This document shows positions 1 to 8,693 of a stretch of 64,000 nt of DNA, piece by piece; the stretch's first letter is position 1; the number at the start of each line of letters is the position of its first letter. Below the pieces are notes generated by a model that was not told where the DNA came from, did no database searches, and was given only the letters and a program-made list of their open reading frames with translations. Origin of the DNA: Cesiribacter sp. SM1 (lineage in GTDB: Bacteria > Bacteroidota > Bacteroidia > Cytophagales > Cyclobacteriaceae); the NCBI RefSeq assembly GCF_020178975.1, contig NZ_JAHXBU010000092.1, positions 1 through 64,000 on the forward strand. Direction: 5' to 3'. Made by a program: the position numbers and the translations under genes.

Positions 1-5
1 AGGTA

Positions 6-182
6 CTAAATCGCGGGTTGGATCTTATCCAGCGGCGGCCATAGTTCACCTAAGCCGGTATGTTTTAAAGATACTACTGCTCTTCTTAGTTTTGTACTAA
101 CACCCAAAGCTAAAGGCGGCGGCCGCTTATCTAATAGCGTCTCATGAAATCTTTTTACTTCAAAAATATAAAACACTATAAA
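6..182 (-). other. Unidentified open stretch without a start, possible gene remnant
   Basis: A 58-codon frame closed by TAG runs on the minus strand and is preceded in frame by TGA, with no ATG. Its translation is rich in Lys, Arg and Pro and includes GVSTKLRRAVVSLK; I do not recognise it. It may be the degraded 3' end of a lost gene or chance. The rest of positions 1-325, downstream of the aminotransferase, shows no gene, tRNA or convincing terminator. Confidence 0.2.
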
Positions 183-325
183 TCATTCATTTATAAACTT
201 ATTTGTCAACACGGCCTAGTGAAATGAAGGGCATGATAGTTAGTCCTATCCAGAATAAAGCACCCTGCTTTTCGTACACAATTATCCGCACCTCCTTGTA
301 TATCTACCTGTACTTTTGACTTGCA

Positions 326-1411
326 TTACCCGTACTTTAATGTTCTAAGAATGTAACGGCTAATCATGTCTATTTCAGCCTTATTCAATGAATAATACAA
401 AGGAAGACAAAGCACACGTGCAGCAACATCTACTGTAACAAGCACTTCTGAAGCTTTCACATAAGGCAAGGTGGTAAGGCTGGGATAAAAATACCTGCGG
501 GTGAAGATGCCATTTACCTCTAGAGATTTATGTACCTTTAGCAGTTGCTCTTCTGTTTCAAAGACAAGTGTATAATATGAATAATTATATACTGAGCCAT
601 CGGTGATCTTTGGTCTTCTGACCGGAATTTTTCCCAGCAGCATGTCATCATATTGCAGGCTATCTTCTCTGCGCTTGCGCAATATGTCATTGGCATAAGG
701 TAAATTAGCCAATCCCATAGCTGCATGAAACTCTGAATTTTTACCATTGATGCCTACTGAAGCAAAGGTGTACGGACCGTTAAATCCAAAATTCCGTAGT
801 AACGACATTTTCTTCAGAAGCTCTGCAGAAGGTGTAACAACAGCACCACCTTCCGTAGTATGATAAAGCTTAGTGGCATGAAAGCTGATCGTGCTTACAT
901 CGCCGTAAGTCAACACACTTTTACCTTTATACTTTGTTCCAAAACAGTGGGCGGCATCATAGATTACCTTAAGCTTATGACGTGCCGCAATTTTTGCAAT
1001 AGCATCTATATCACAAGGATTGCCATATACATGGGTAGCCAGTATAGCCGTTGTTTTTTCTGTTATAGCCCCCTCTATTTTCCTTGGATCCAGATTAAGG
1101 GTTTCTTCATCTATGTCTACAAAAACAGGTTTACAGTGTTCCCACACAATTGATGAAGTAGTAGCCACAAAAGAAAAGGGTGTGGTAATGATCTCCCCCT
1201 GAAGTTCCAGTACTTTAATAGCAAGTTGTATGGCTATGGTACCATTAGTGAGGTAAAGTAAATGATCCAGCTGCAGATAATCTTTTAATTGCAGCTCTAA
1301 CTCATTCACCAGTGGACCGTTGTTGGTAAGCCATTTACGCGACCAGATCTGATCTATGTATTTTTCATACTCTTCCCGCTTTGGAAGAAACGGTTCGGTT
1401 ACATTTATCAT
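326..1411 (-). CDS. DegT/DnrJ/EryC1/StrS-family sugar aminotransferase (VioA-like)
   Basis: A PLP-dependent enzyme of 361 residues that should transfer an amino group to a nucleotide-linked keto-deoxysugar in the cytoplasm. Visible landmarks are the N-terminal substrate region with WLTNNGPLVNELE (about 27-39), the NGT motif near 56-58, YDAAHCFG (151-158, Asp that contacts the PLP ring nitrogen) and SFHATK (176-181), whose Lys181 is the expected Schiff-base lysine. Length is usual for the family. The N-terminal pattern reminds me of VioA-type enzymes that make 4-amino-4,6-dideoxyglucose. A perosamine synthase acting on the product of the Gmd in this locus is an alternative. It is the last gene of the minus-strand polysaccharide locus, 219 bp after the preceding glycosyltransferase. 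Confidence 0.88.
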   Translation of the reverse strand: MINVTEPFLPKREEYEKYIDQIWSRKWLTNNGPLVNELELQLKDYLQLDHLLYLTNGTIAIQLAIKVLELQGEIITTPFSFVATTSSIVWEHCKPVFVDIDEETLNLDPRKIEGAITEKTTAILATHVYGNPCDIDAIAKIAARHKLKVIYDAAHCFGTKYKGKSVLTYGDVSTISFHATKLYHTTEGGAVVTPSAELLKKMSLLRNFGFNGPYTFASVGINGKNSEFHAAMGLANLPYANDILRKRREDSLQYDDMLLGKIPVRRPKITDGSVYNYSYYTLVFETEEQLLKVHKSLEVNGIFTRRYFYPSLTTLPYVKASEVLVTVDVAARVLCLPLYYSLNKAEIDMISRYILRTLKYG

Positions 1412-1630
1412 ACTTTAAGCAGTTCATTATCAAGGGTTGCTGCAGCCTTCATCTAGTGCCATCAGCTTAGTTTTTATACAGTAAAGCTACATACATTTTT
1501 TTTGCATCCGTTAATTAGTATTCTGATCTTCTATCTGTATGTTTTAACATTGTCCATCTATTGCCAGTAAGATGTAACAATACCACCCTAGCATAATAGG
1601 GTTAGAACAACTTAGATAACTTGATCCCGC

Positions 1631-2584
1631 TCAGTACTTGTGTTGTATCAGCGCTTTCAAACGGAGTGCATTTTTAAACCCGAGCACTATGGCCATTTTT
1701 TTAAATTGCGCCCCCCCAACAGGCCATTTATGTTTAAAACCCAACTGCTGAAAGGCTTCCTCTGCTTGGTAGCTTAAATCAGGAAACAGCTGGTGGTATT
1801 GGTAGATGAATAGCAAGAGGTTATTACCCAGGGCTTTTAGAATATTTTCATTAGTTAAATAGATGGCTACATTGCTTATATAGAGCTTATAGCTATCCAG
1901 CAATGATGCAGCTTTTGCCCTAGAAAACTTCCCCCCCTGGCTTTGACTCTGCGGATTGCTTTTTCGATAATAAACTGCTGTTTCTGGACAATATTTTATT
2001 GCACTGGCACCAGATAAGACCCTGCTAAAAAATTCCCCATCCTGGTTCAGGAGCAACGACTCGTTCCAGGGGCCCGCCTGGGCAATTAACTTCCTTGGAG
2101 TCAGCCATACATGATAGGGAAACATGCCTTTTCCCATCCATGCATCTGCCAGCCAGTTGAGCGGGTTATCATAGTTTTTATATAGGGTAGTACACCTTTC
2201 CTCTACTACCTGCTTATCTTCATACAAGCTTGCCCAGCGACAACTGAGTACTTCTCCGGACGCATCGGCGGGTAAGGCAGCAATCTGTTGTTCTATTTTA
2301 TCAGGTGCCAGCAGGTCATCAGCATCTAAATACTGTATATACTCGCCAGTAGAGTGTTCATAAGCAAGGTTTCTGGCAGCGCAGGCTCCTTTGTTAGGCT
2401 GGGAAAAGACGTGTACGTTCTCGCTGCTTAATTTTTCTGCAAGCTGCAGGCTGTTATCAGTTGAGCCATCGTCTACAACAATAATTTCTATATTGGGGTA
2501 GGTTTGTGCCAGAGCAGATGCAATGGTTTCCTCAACATAAGGTGCTGCATTATAAAGTGGGATGAGTATGGATACCCGTTTCAT
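1631..2584 (-). CDS. Glycosyltransferase family 2 (GT-A fold)
   Basis: A 317-residue cytoplasmic, inverting-type glycosyltransferase with the classical GT2 N-terminus. It has ILIPLYN at 6-12, [10 protein letters not shown] at 36-45 for nucleotide-sugar binding and YLDADD at 85-90, the DXD metal site. GACAARN near 66-72 is also typical. The C-terminal part is helical and carries no membrane segment, so it probably adds one sugar to the lipid-linked repeat. Acceptor and donor cannot be read from the sequence. The ATG at 2584 overlaps the 3' end of the broken acetyltransferase reading frame, which ends at 2550, so the two were once translationally close. Confidence 0.9.
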   Translation of the reverse strand: MKRVSILIPLYNAAPYVEETIASALAQTYPNIEIIVVDDGSTDNSLQLAEKLSSENVHVFSQPNKGACAARNLAYEHSTGEYIQYLDADDLLAPDKIEQQIAALPADASGEVLSCRWASLYEDKQVVEERCTTLYKNYDNPLNWLADAWMGKGMFPYHVWLTPRKLIAQAGPWNESLLLNQDGEFFSRVLSGASAIKYCPETAVYYRKSNPQSQSQGGKFSRAKAASLLDSYKLYISNVAIYLTNENILKALGNNLLLFIYQYHQLFPDLSYQAEEAFQQLGFKHKWPVGGAQFKKMAIVLGFKNALRLKALIQHKY

Positions 2585-3036
2585 GTAAGTCTTTGATTTT
2601 CTTAGCCGGAATTCCAGCGTTAAGTGTGTACGGCCCTATATCTTTGGTAACAACAGCACCGGCAGCAACAATAACTCCAGTACCAATCCGGGCACCTGGT
2701 AACATTAGTAACCACCTAGGCCCCTTTTTCGATAACCACCCCTTTTCTGGTAATTGGCCCCTTCCAGGGAATCTCCCTATTTTGCAGATAGGCGTGATCG
2801 TGGGTATAGATTACTCCATTTGGCCCTAGTGCTACATCATCTTCAATACAGATATCCGCACTTACATCCAAAATGGAGTTACAGCCAATGTTTACCCTGT
2901 TTCCCACCTGCAGTTGCCCCGCAGGGCCAGGCTCCCGTGCAAAGACGGAACACTTCGTAGAAAAGAAGATAAAAGAAGCTATATACAACTACTGTTTGCA
3001 TAAAGAGCGAAGCACTGACTTATTTTTACTTTTCAT
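2550..3036 (-). pseudogene. Broken hexapeptide-repeat acetyltransferase (WcaF/maltose-acetyltransferase-like)
   Basis: The minus strand encodes a recognisable left-handed beta-helix acetyltransferase interrupted three times. An ATG at 3036 starts MKSKNKSVLRSLCKQ, then TAG stops at 2991-2989. The same frame continues with [35 protein letters not shown] (with the usual catalytic-type His) and KGVVIEKGA, then meets TAG at 2718-2716. Homology resumes in another frame with [22 protein letters not shown] and NAGIPAKKI, ending with TAA at 2550. Restored, it would be about 160 residues. It would have O-acetylated a sugar of the exopolysaccharide. Reading past TAG alone cannot restore it because of the frameshift near 2700-2716. 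Confidence 0.8.
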
Positions 3037-3142
3037 TCTAATTTATACACCAAGTAACAATTGAGCTGGCCTTGAAAAATCAAGAATGTAGAGCTTAAAC
3101 CAACATCACAGGTTTAATTGGCTGAAGCTATCGAAAGTTTAA

Positions 3143-4024
3143 CTAGCTCCGTGGTAAAATATTTTTAATTGCCTGCAAAAATGTAATTCCTGCTTCCTTG
3201 CTCATTTTCTTTGCCATAGAAAACTGTTTATTTTTTATACCTCCCAAAATTGCTCTCGACTGCCAGTATTTTATTTTTGATATTGCTTGCTGCTTGTGCT
3301 CATCCGTAAGTGGGCATGCTCCTGAAGTTAAATACTTCATACTGGTAAGGGTATATTTAAACGGTTCATATGGATTATGCCTATACAAAAAACTTTCCTG
3401 CTCGTCATGCTCCCTGTACCAGATTAGGCCCTGTGGCATAAGCAACACTGAGTACTTCAGCGAAAGCCGGTGCCACATTTCAAAATCGCCTAACAAGCGT
3501 TCTCCACTAAAACCCCCTTCTGCTTCAAAAACTTCTCTTCTTAAAATTGAGGATAAAGGAGCCCTTGTAAAAATACCATACTGAAAGTAATGTGTATAAT
3601 AAGCTTCCTGAGGCTTTAACAAAAAAGGATATATCCTTTGTTTATCAGGCGAGATCGTACATAAGCCGTAGCCCGCTTCGGGATTGGCTTCCATCATGCG
3701 CACCAGTACCTCCAGACCGTGGGGATAGATCAGATCATCGGCATCCAGGTACTTGAGGTAGTTACCCTTGGCATAGGAGGCTGCCCTATTTCTATTGGGG
3801 TAGTCTCCCAGGTTTTTTTCATTTACATACACCCGGATACGCGCATCCTGAGCTGCAAATGCCTGGGCAATGGCTACCGTGCTGTCTTTCGACTGATCAT
3901 CTACGATAATCAGCTCCCATTGCTGATAGGTAGATGCCTGCAAACTTTCAATTGCGGCTGCAATGTACTTCTCCCGGTTATAGGAGGTCATCAATACACT
4001 CACTAAAGGGGTAATATTTTTCAT
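3143..4024 (-). CDS. Glycosyltransferase family 2
   Basis: A 293-residue GT2 enzyme when started at the ATG at 4024, giving MKNITPLVSVLMTSYNREKY. An upstream in-frame start at 4081 would add 19 residues without GT2 similarity and would lie deeper inside the preceding gene. Motifs are VSVLMTSYN (8-16), IIVDDQSKDS (39-48) and YLDADD (92-97). The C-terminal half has helices but no obvious membrane span. It overlaps the 3' end of the upstream glycosyltransferase by 47 bp, which suggests coupled translation. Sugar specificity is unknown. Confidence 0.88.
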   Translation of the reverse strand: MKNITPLVSVLMTSYNREKYIAAAIESLQASTYQQWELIIVDDQSKDSTVAIAQAFAAQDARIRVYVNEKNLGDYPNRNRAASYAKGNYLKYLDADDLIYPHGLEVLVRMMEANPEAGYGLCTISPDKQRIYPFLLKPQEAYYTHYFQYGIFTRAPLSSILRREVFEAEGGFSGERLLGDFEMWHRLSLKYSVLLMPQGLIWYREHDEQESFLYRHNPYEPFKYTLTSMKYLTSGACPLTDEHKQQAISKIKYWQSRAILGGIKNKQFSMAKKMSKEAGITFLQAIKNILPRS

Positions 4025-4967
4025 ATCGTAGGGCTGCAGCCTGTGGGGCCTGCTGGCAATGGGTACTGTGTAATAGTTCAAGGGCCGCTTCTCCCTGCTT
4101 TAGCGCATCGTAAAAATCCTGCTGCGCTTTCAGTGTGGCCCGTCTTCTATTAATGTTGTACGTGATCCATCTGGCAGGTACTCCCCATTTCACATTCCTA
4201 TATACTATCTTCATTACATCTACTGGCCGTGCGCTAACAGCAGGTAACAGCCCAAAGAACTTATACACAAAAAAGAAAACGGTTAAACTTCTCCGGTACT
4301 GGTATGTGAAATCTACATGGTGGTAATGATAAACTTTAGAGGCCGGCGTATACACTAATGAAAAACCCGCCAGAAGTGCTTCTCTGGCCCACAGCATATC
4401 TTCCCCAAAGACCACCTCCTCAAAAGGAAGTGCCAGCAGCACCTCTCTTCTGTACATGGCATTTACATCATCCCAGGAGCACGCCCGTTTTTTTGCGGCA
4501 GGTAACAAGGCCTTAAATTCATCTGGAGAAAACGCTATCTTTCTTGCTTTTGGGAGCGAAACAGGCCTGAACCACTCATGCGGATTTTTATCGGCATGAT
4601 GCGGCACTACCTGCAGGCCGCATACCCCTGCTACTTGTGGGTCTTTAAAATGCTCCAGCATTCGCTCCAGCCAATAAGCATCTGCAGCCCGAGCATCCTG
4701 AACTGTCATTACAACTAACTCTCCCCTTGCAAGCTGAACACCCATATTACGAGTTGCCCCATGATTGAAATACTCAGAAGCAATTGAATGAACCTGTACC
4801 TCAGGATATTTTTTGAGTAAAGCTAAAGTGCCATCAGTAGAACCTGAATCTATTACCAGTACCTCTACAACACAGAACAATGTTTGCATCCGTATGCCCT
4901 CTAAGCAAGCCTCTAATGTAGCAGCACCGTTTTTAACCGGTATAACTATACTAACTTTCGGTTCCAT
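3978..4967 (-). CDS. Glycosyltransferase family 2, rhamnosyltransferase-like
   Basis: A 329-residue GT2 protein with VSIVIPVKNG (5-14), VIDSGSTDGT (38-47) and FNHGATRNMG (67-76). The last motif is characteristic of rhamnosyltransferases and related GT2 enzymes. VQDARA at 89-94 sits where the DXD metal motif is expected, as in that subgroup. W near 164 and the FGEDMLWAREAL stretch (about 190-201) fit the acceptor/catalytic region. It overlaps the upstream GT4-like gene by 17 bp and the downstream GT2 by 47 bp, so the three genes form a tightly coupled block. Rhamnose as donor is inferred from the motif only; no rml genes lie in the window. Confidence 0.87.
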   Translation of the reverse strand: MEPKVSIVIPVKNGAATLEACLEGIRMQTLFCVVEVLVIDSGSTDGTLALLKKYPEVQVHSIASEYFNHGATRNMGVQLARGELVVMTVQDARAADAYWLERMLEHFKDPQVAGVCGLQVVPHHADKNPHEWFRPVSLPKARKIAFSPDEFKALLPAAKKRACSWDDVNAMYRREVLLALPFEEVVFGEDMLWAREALLAGFSLVYTPASKVYHYHHVDFTYQYRRSLTVFFFVYKFFGLLPAVSARPVDVMKIVYRNVKWGVPARWITYNINRRRATLKAQQDFYDALKQGEAALELLHSTHCQQAPQAAALRYEKYYPFSECIDDLL

Positions 4968-6081
4968 GGTTCTCCAGACTGTTTATAAATGTAGATACCC
5001 TAGACTGCCAAGTGGCAGAAACTAAAAAGGATACTACCTCTTCTTTTTGCAGATAGAAAGTAGACTCAATTTGTTGATCTAACATTTCCAGAAATTCATC
5101 ATAAGTGTCTGCTATCGAAAGCAAACCATTATAATCATCTGCAATATTCTCATGATATCTTGTGGCTACTACTGGCAATCCTGCTGCCAAATATTCATAA
5201 ATTTTCATGCTATCTGCATCCATTCCAGCATGTTTCCGATAGAGACTCAATCCTACCTTCATATTATGCATAAGTGCTGGAACCTTTTCGGCAGATTGCT
5301 TACCCAACCATTCTACATTAGGTTTTTGCGCTATCTGTTCCGAAAGTGTTGTTTGAAAATCTGCTCCTACAAGCGTAAATGTATACTCGGGTCGAGCATT
5401 GATTATATAGAACAACAAATCTGTGTCTATCCATCGGGAAAGTATTCCTACATAACCCACTCTTTTTGCCACTGAAGTTGTAGACCTACTTGCGGAAGTG
5501 AATCTGTCTACATCAACACCATTGCGCAATCGATATACTTTTTTTGCTCCTTTATTTAGGAACCATGTGTTCATGCTTCGAGAGGCAGATACAACAACAT
5601 CTGCTTGTCGTGCAATAATTTCTAAAGATTTAATCAAAGCATCTTGCTTCTCCGTTGCCAGGTTAGGATCATCTATAAGATTGTGGTCAGCATCAAAGAT
5701 AATCTCGCCGCTAAGTCCAAGCTCTTGCATCTGTTCATAAGCCCTAGGCCAATAGCACCAGCGAAGAGTTCGTTCTTTATGTGACTTAGTTTGTAAATTA
5801 ATAAGAATGCGGAATATGCCTTTATTTAGCGCTCCAGAGCCTACTATCCAAGTGGGCACCAAGGGAGCATACAATACATCTACAACTTTCTCCTGCTTTC
5901 TTTTCTGCTTTATATGCGCCAATAAAGTAGCCGCACTCACCCGTCTTACGTTATAGACCTGGATAATCCTGCTTTCTTCTGCCAGTGCTTTAAGAATACA
6001 GGTATTTCTTCTATTAAAGCCAAGCTTTTGAAGGTTCTCCCAAGTATGATCAGCACCAAAATAATATACTACCATATTCAT
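4951..6081 (-). CDS. Glycosyltransferase, GT4/GT1-like (GT-B fold)
   Basis: A 376-residue protein with a Rossmann-like N-terminal half and a typical GT-B C-terminal half. LRNGVDVDRF lies near 197-206, and the donor-binding region KIYEYLAAGLPVVATRYHE (about 306-324) holds the E-x7-E-like pattern of GT4 enzymes. It should be a retaining glycosyltransferase at the cytoplasmic membrane face. It resembles TuaH-type and other GT4 proteins of capsule loci. The DNA seems more AT-rich than neighbouring core genes, as is common in horizontally shuffled polysaccharide loci. It starts 8 bp after the sulfotransferase stop; a second ATG at 6075 is also possible. Confidence 0.85.
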   Translation of the reverse strand: MNMVVYYFGADHTWENLQKLGFNRRNTCILKALAEESRIIQVYNVRRVSAATLLAHIKQKRKQEKVVDVLYAPLVPTWIVGSGALNKGIFRILINLQTKSHKERTLRWCYWPRAYEQMQELGLSGEIIFDADHNLIDDPNLATEKQDALIKSLEIIARQADVVVSASRSMNTWFLNKGAKKVYRLRNGVDVDRFTSASRSTTSVAKRVGYVGILSRWIDTDLLFYIINARPEYTFTLVGADFQTTLSEQIAQKPNVEWLGKQSAEKVPALMHNMKVGLSLYRKHAGMDADSMKIYEYLAAGLPVVATRYHENIADDYNGLLSIADTYDEFLEMLDQQIESTFYLQKEEVVSFLVSATWQSRVSTFINSLENHGTES

Positions 6082-6089
6082 GGAGGTAC

Positions 6090-7022
6090 TTATGCAATAT
6101 TCTTGCTATAACGTTTACTAATCTTGTATTTGTCGTAGTACCTGTAAAAGGTATTGCGTATTTTAAAATAGAAGAATTCACTAACTGACAATTTCTGACT
6201 GGGGTTTTCGAACATGGGTTCGTACTTCATTCTTCTGAGCATTGAACCTGCAACAGATTCAAATAACTCTATTTCTCTAGGCGTTAGGCTTTTCTTCCAT
6301 GCAGCTGAACGCTTACTTTCAACGCCTTTACCAATAAGGTTGTGCTGATTTTTTGTGTAGGAAGGTGTAAAAAAGCCATTTGCTTTCAGCATTTCCGGAG
6401 TGTAAGCGTGATGAGTGAAGGCACAAATCTTCTGCAATGTTTGTTCAGGGCGCTCCACCAAATCTTCGTAGTGCACGCGAAGTACTCGGTCTCCCAGGGC
6501 TTTTTCAATATTCAAATCCCTGATGAGGGTATCACGCCACAAGCGGCCAATCATGATTAAATCATGAAATCCCCAATCAAGTTTCTTTACAGAAGCAGCA
6601 AATCCTCTCCCATCTCTTACAATATGAATAAACTTAGCTTCGCTGAAGTGCAGGTTTAATACTGGAGCATGTTCTATATTACCAGGCGTATGGTCAATCC
6701 AGCTATCAACAGTAGCTACTCCATGCTGCTTTGCGTAATGCAAGGCCAGTGTATCCATTATCACCGAGAGGCTTACTCTATTCTGCATAAGTTTTAAGGG
6801 TTCTGAACAACACCAGATGCGATAACGAGGGTGGGTGCTAATATAGCTAATCACATCCCTGGAAAAAAACAACCCATGATCATCCGGAATCAGCTTTTGC
6901 AGCAGGCTTACTTTGAAATGCGATTCAGGTATCACAAAAGTGCCAGGAGCTGCACCCAGCATAGATGCCAGTAATGTAGTTCCGCTTCTACTACATCCTC
7001 CTATAAACAACGGAGCTTTCAT
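6090..7022 (-). CDS. PAPS-dependent carbohydrate sulfotransferase
   Basis: A 310-residue sulfotransferase-family protein. The 5'-phosphosulfate-binding loop is clear at 6-18 (FIGGCSRSGTTLL). The 3'-phosphate-binding region appears as FIHIVRDGRGFAASV, about residues 131-145, with the conserved Arg/Asp. It would transfer sulfate from PAPS to a sugar hydroxyl. I chose the ATG at 7022 because it forms an ATGA overlap with the stop of the upstream ABC ATPase (7021-7019); an ATG at 7037 adds five residues. Its place inside the glycosyltransferase operon suggests a sulfated exopolysaccharide. Sulfation of a lipid or small sugar cannot be excluded. Confidence 0.87.
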   Translation of the reverse strand: MKAPLFIGGCSRSGTTLLASMLGAAPGTFVIPESHFKVSLLQKLIPDDHGLFFSRDVISYISTHPRYRIWCCSEPLKLMQNRVSLSVIMDTLALHYAKQHGVATVDSWIDHTPGNIEHAPVLNLHFSEAKFIHIVRDGRGFAASVKKLDWGFHDLIMIGRLWRDTLIRDLNIEKALGDRVLRVHYEDLVERPEQTLQKICAFTHHAYTPEMLKANGFFTPSYTKNQHNLIGKGVESKRSAAWKKSLTPREIELFESVAGSMLRRMKYEPMFENPSQKLSVSEFFYFKIRNTFYRYYDKYKISKRYSKNIA

Positions 7023-8299
7023 GCTAGTACCTGCCATTGATGGTCCACCAAAAATTTACCGTTTTCTTTGTCAGGCAGCTTTCCTGATGCAAAAAAATCA
7101 CCATCTATCACATTAAGCACAAAGGCAGCATCTATCCATATCTCAGTTAAGGCATTTTTTATGGACATGTTGACGAAATACTTTCCTGGAAGCAGAGGCA
7201 GTTTTGGAATGGTGCAGGAAAAAGCTCCTTCTTTAGGTAAGTTTACATTACGGGTGAGAGACTGCTTTGTGTTGCATACAAAAAGCGGATTCTGCATATC
7301 ATCATGAAAGGAAAAGCGAAGCTGCACATTACTTAACCCATCATAGTTTTTAAGCTTATAACGAATGCTGAGTGACATATTCTGCCCCGACATGATATGG
7401 CTTAACTGGGTAGAAGAGGCTAAATCTGCAGCTGTAGTACTGAAATGCAGGTAGTCGAATTGCGGATTGGAACCTTCTAGTGCTTTCACTCCCTTTTTAC
7501 CTGAAGGATCTTCGCTCAGATAAAGGTTAATCATCTCGGCTGTGTCTCCACTAGTAAGTACAGTACCATTTGCCATGATCATAGTCTTGGAACACAGGGC
7601 CTGCACTGAACTTAGCTGGTGACTTACAAAGAGCACTGTTCTGCCTCCGCCCTTAGCTACGTCCTGCATTTTACCGATGGCTTTGTTTTGAAACTCAGCA
7701 TCTCCCACGGCCAACACCTCGTCTACGATAAGAATTTCAGGCTCCAGGTGAGCAGCCACAGCAAAGGCAAGACGTACCCTCATACCGCTGCTGTACCGTT
7801 TTACTGGAGTTTCTACATAGCGGGCAGTTCCGCTAAAATCAATTATTTCATCTAGTTTCTGATTAATTTCAGCTCTGCTCATACCCAAAATAGCACCATT
7901 GAGGTAGATGTTCTCCCTGCCGGTTAATTCAGGATGAAAACCTGTACCTACCTCCAAGAGAGAAGCCACTCTGCCTTTTATCTTTATATCTCCAAGAGTC
8001 GGAGCAGTAACTCTGCTTAAAAGCTTTAAGAGTGTTGATTTTCCGGCTCCATTTTTACCAATGATACCTAAAACTTCTCCCTCCTTCACTTCGAAATTGA
8101 TGCCTTTCAGCGCCCACACATAGTCGCTTTCGCCTATTTTAGTTCTATCGTTACTTTCACCTATTTTCAGATAAGGATCTTCCTTCCCTCGCACTTTATG
8201 CCACCAGCGGTTCAGGTCATGAGATAATGTACCTGTTCCTACCTGACCTAATCTGTATTGCTTTGAAAGATCTTTAACTTTTATGGCGATGTCTGACAT
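7019..8299 (-). CDS. Polysaccharide ABC transporter ATP-binding protein, Wzt-like (copy 2)
   Basis: A 426-residue ABC ATPase. Walker A is GKNGAGKST (81-89), the signature lies in YSSGMRVRLAF, and Walker B is in ILIVDEVLAVGDAEF. The roughly 170-residue C-terminal region is predicted beta-rich, like the carbohydrate-binding domain of O-antigen Wzt proteins. The ATG at 8299 is preferred over 8356 because it gives the MSDIAIKV start shared with its paralogue at 10466-11755. An internal repeat KIGES...KIGES sits at about 45-58. The first 250 residues are very close to the paralogue and the C-terminus is unrelated. No second permease accompanies it, so it may share the single ABC-2 permease. Confidence 0.9.
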   Translation of the reverse strand: MSDIAIKVKDLSKQYRLGQVGTGTLSHDLNRWWHKVRGKEDPYLKIGESNDRTKIGESDYVWALKGINFEVKEGEVLGIIGKNGAGKSTLLKLLSRVTAPTLGDIKIKGRVASLLEVGTGFHPELTGRENIYLNGAILGMSRAEINQKLDEIIDFSGTARYVETPVKRYSSGMRVRLAFAVAAHLEPEILIVDEVLAVGDAEFQNKAIGKMQDVAKGGGRTVLFVSHQLSSVQALCSKTMIMANGTVLTSGDTAEMINLYLSEDPSGKKGVKALEGSNPQFDYLHFSTTAADLASSTQLSHIMSGQNMSLSIRYKLKNYDGLSNVQLRFSFHDDMQNPLFVCNTKQSLTRNVNLPKEGAFSCTIPKLPLLPGKYFVNMSIKNALTEIWIDAAFVLNVIDGDFFASGKLPDKENGKFLVDHQWQVLA

Positions 8300-8693
8300 G
8301 TGGCTAACAATCTCTTTAGAAGGCACTTTGGTAATAAGTGCTATTTTAATAGTCAACTCTATTTTACCTATGACAAATATACACAGAATGGATTAGTACA
8401 AATACTATAAGTAAGACTCTTCGTCATTTTTTATGAATTATCCCAAAAACCTTAACGTACAGTTACTAATAAAATTAATTTCAAAATATATTTTAGTCAG
8501 CGCTCTCCTAAAAAAACACAACTTGGGGTTTATTTTCATTGACGTCCTCACGGAATTAGAGCCGCTGTAAAATCAAGAAACCAAGCCTAATTGTCGTCTT
8601 TCAATAGCCTCTTCCGGGGTTAAATCTTCCAAGGAATATTTGAAGCGTTTGTTCCATTACACAAGCATTACCGGAACTTCCTGAAAGTTGCTT
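8300..8693 (-). other. Gap inside the polysaccharide locus, with a possible transposase-tail fragment
   Basis: This 394-bp stretch breaks an otherwise compact gene block. No full gene is visible. On the minus strand positions 8656-8573 read WNKRFKYSLEDLTPEEAIER, then seven more residues and TGA. The xLTPEEA pattern is reminiscent of the end of integrase-core transposases, but 27 residues are too few to be sure. The AT-rich part next to 8300-8500 may hold a promoter for the second Wzt gene, though I see no clear TAnnTTTG element there. Confidence 0.3.

Noticed and set aside
2550-3036. TAG readthrough or a noncanonical amino acid in the acetyltransferase
   Set aside because: Two TAG codons are in frame, but a frameshift also occurs near the second, so readthrough alone would not give the protein. 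Nothing in the window suggests pyrrolysine genes.
8300-8693. Intact insertion sequence
   Set aside because: No terminal inverted repeats, target duplication or full transposase is visible; only a 27-residue fragment.
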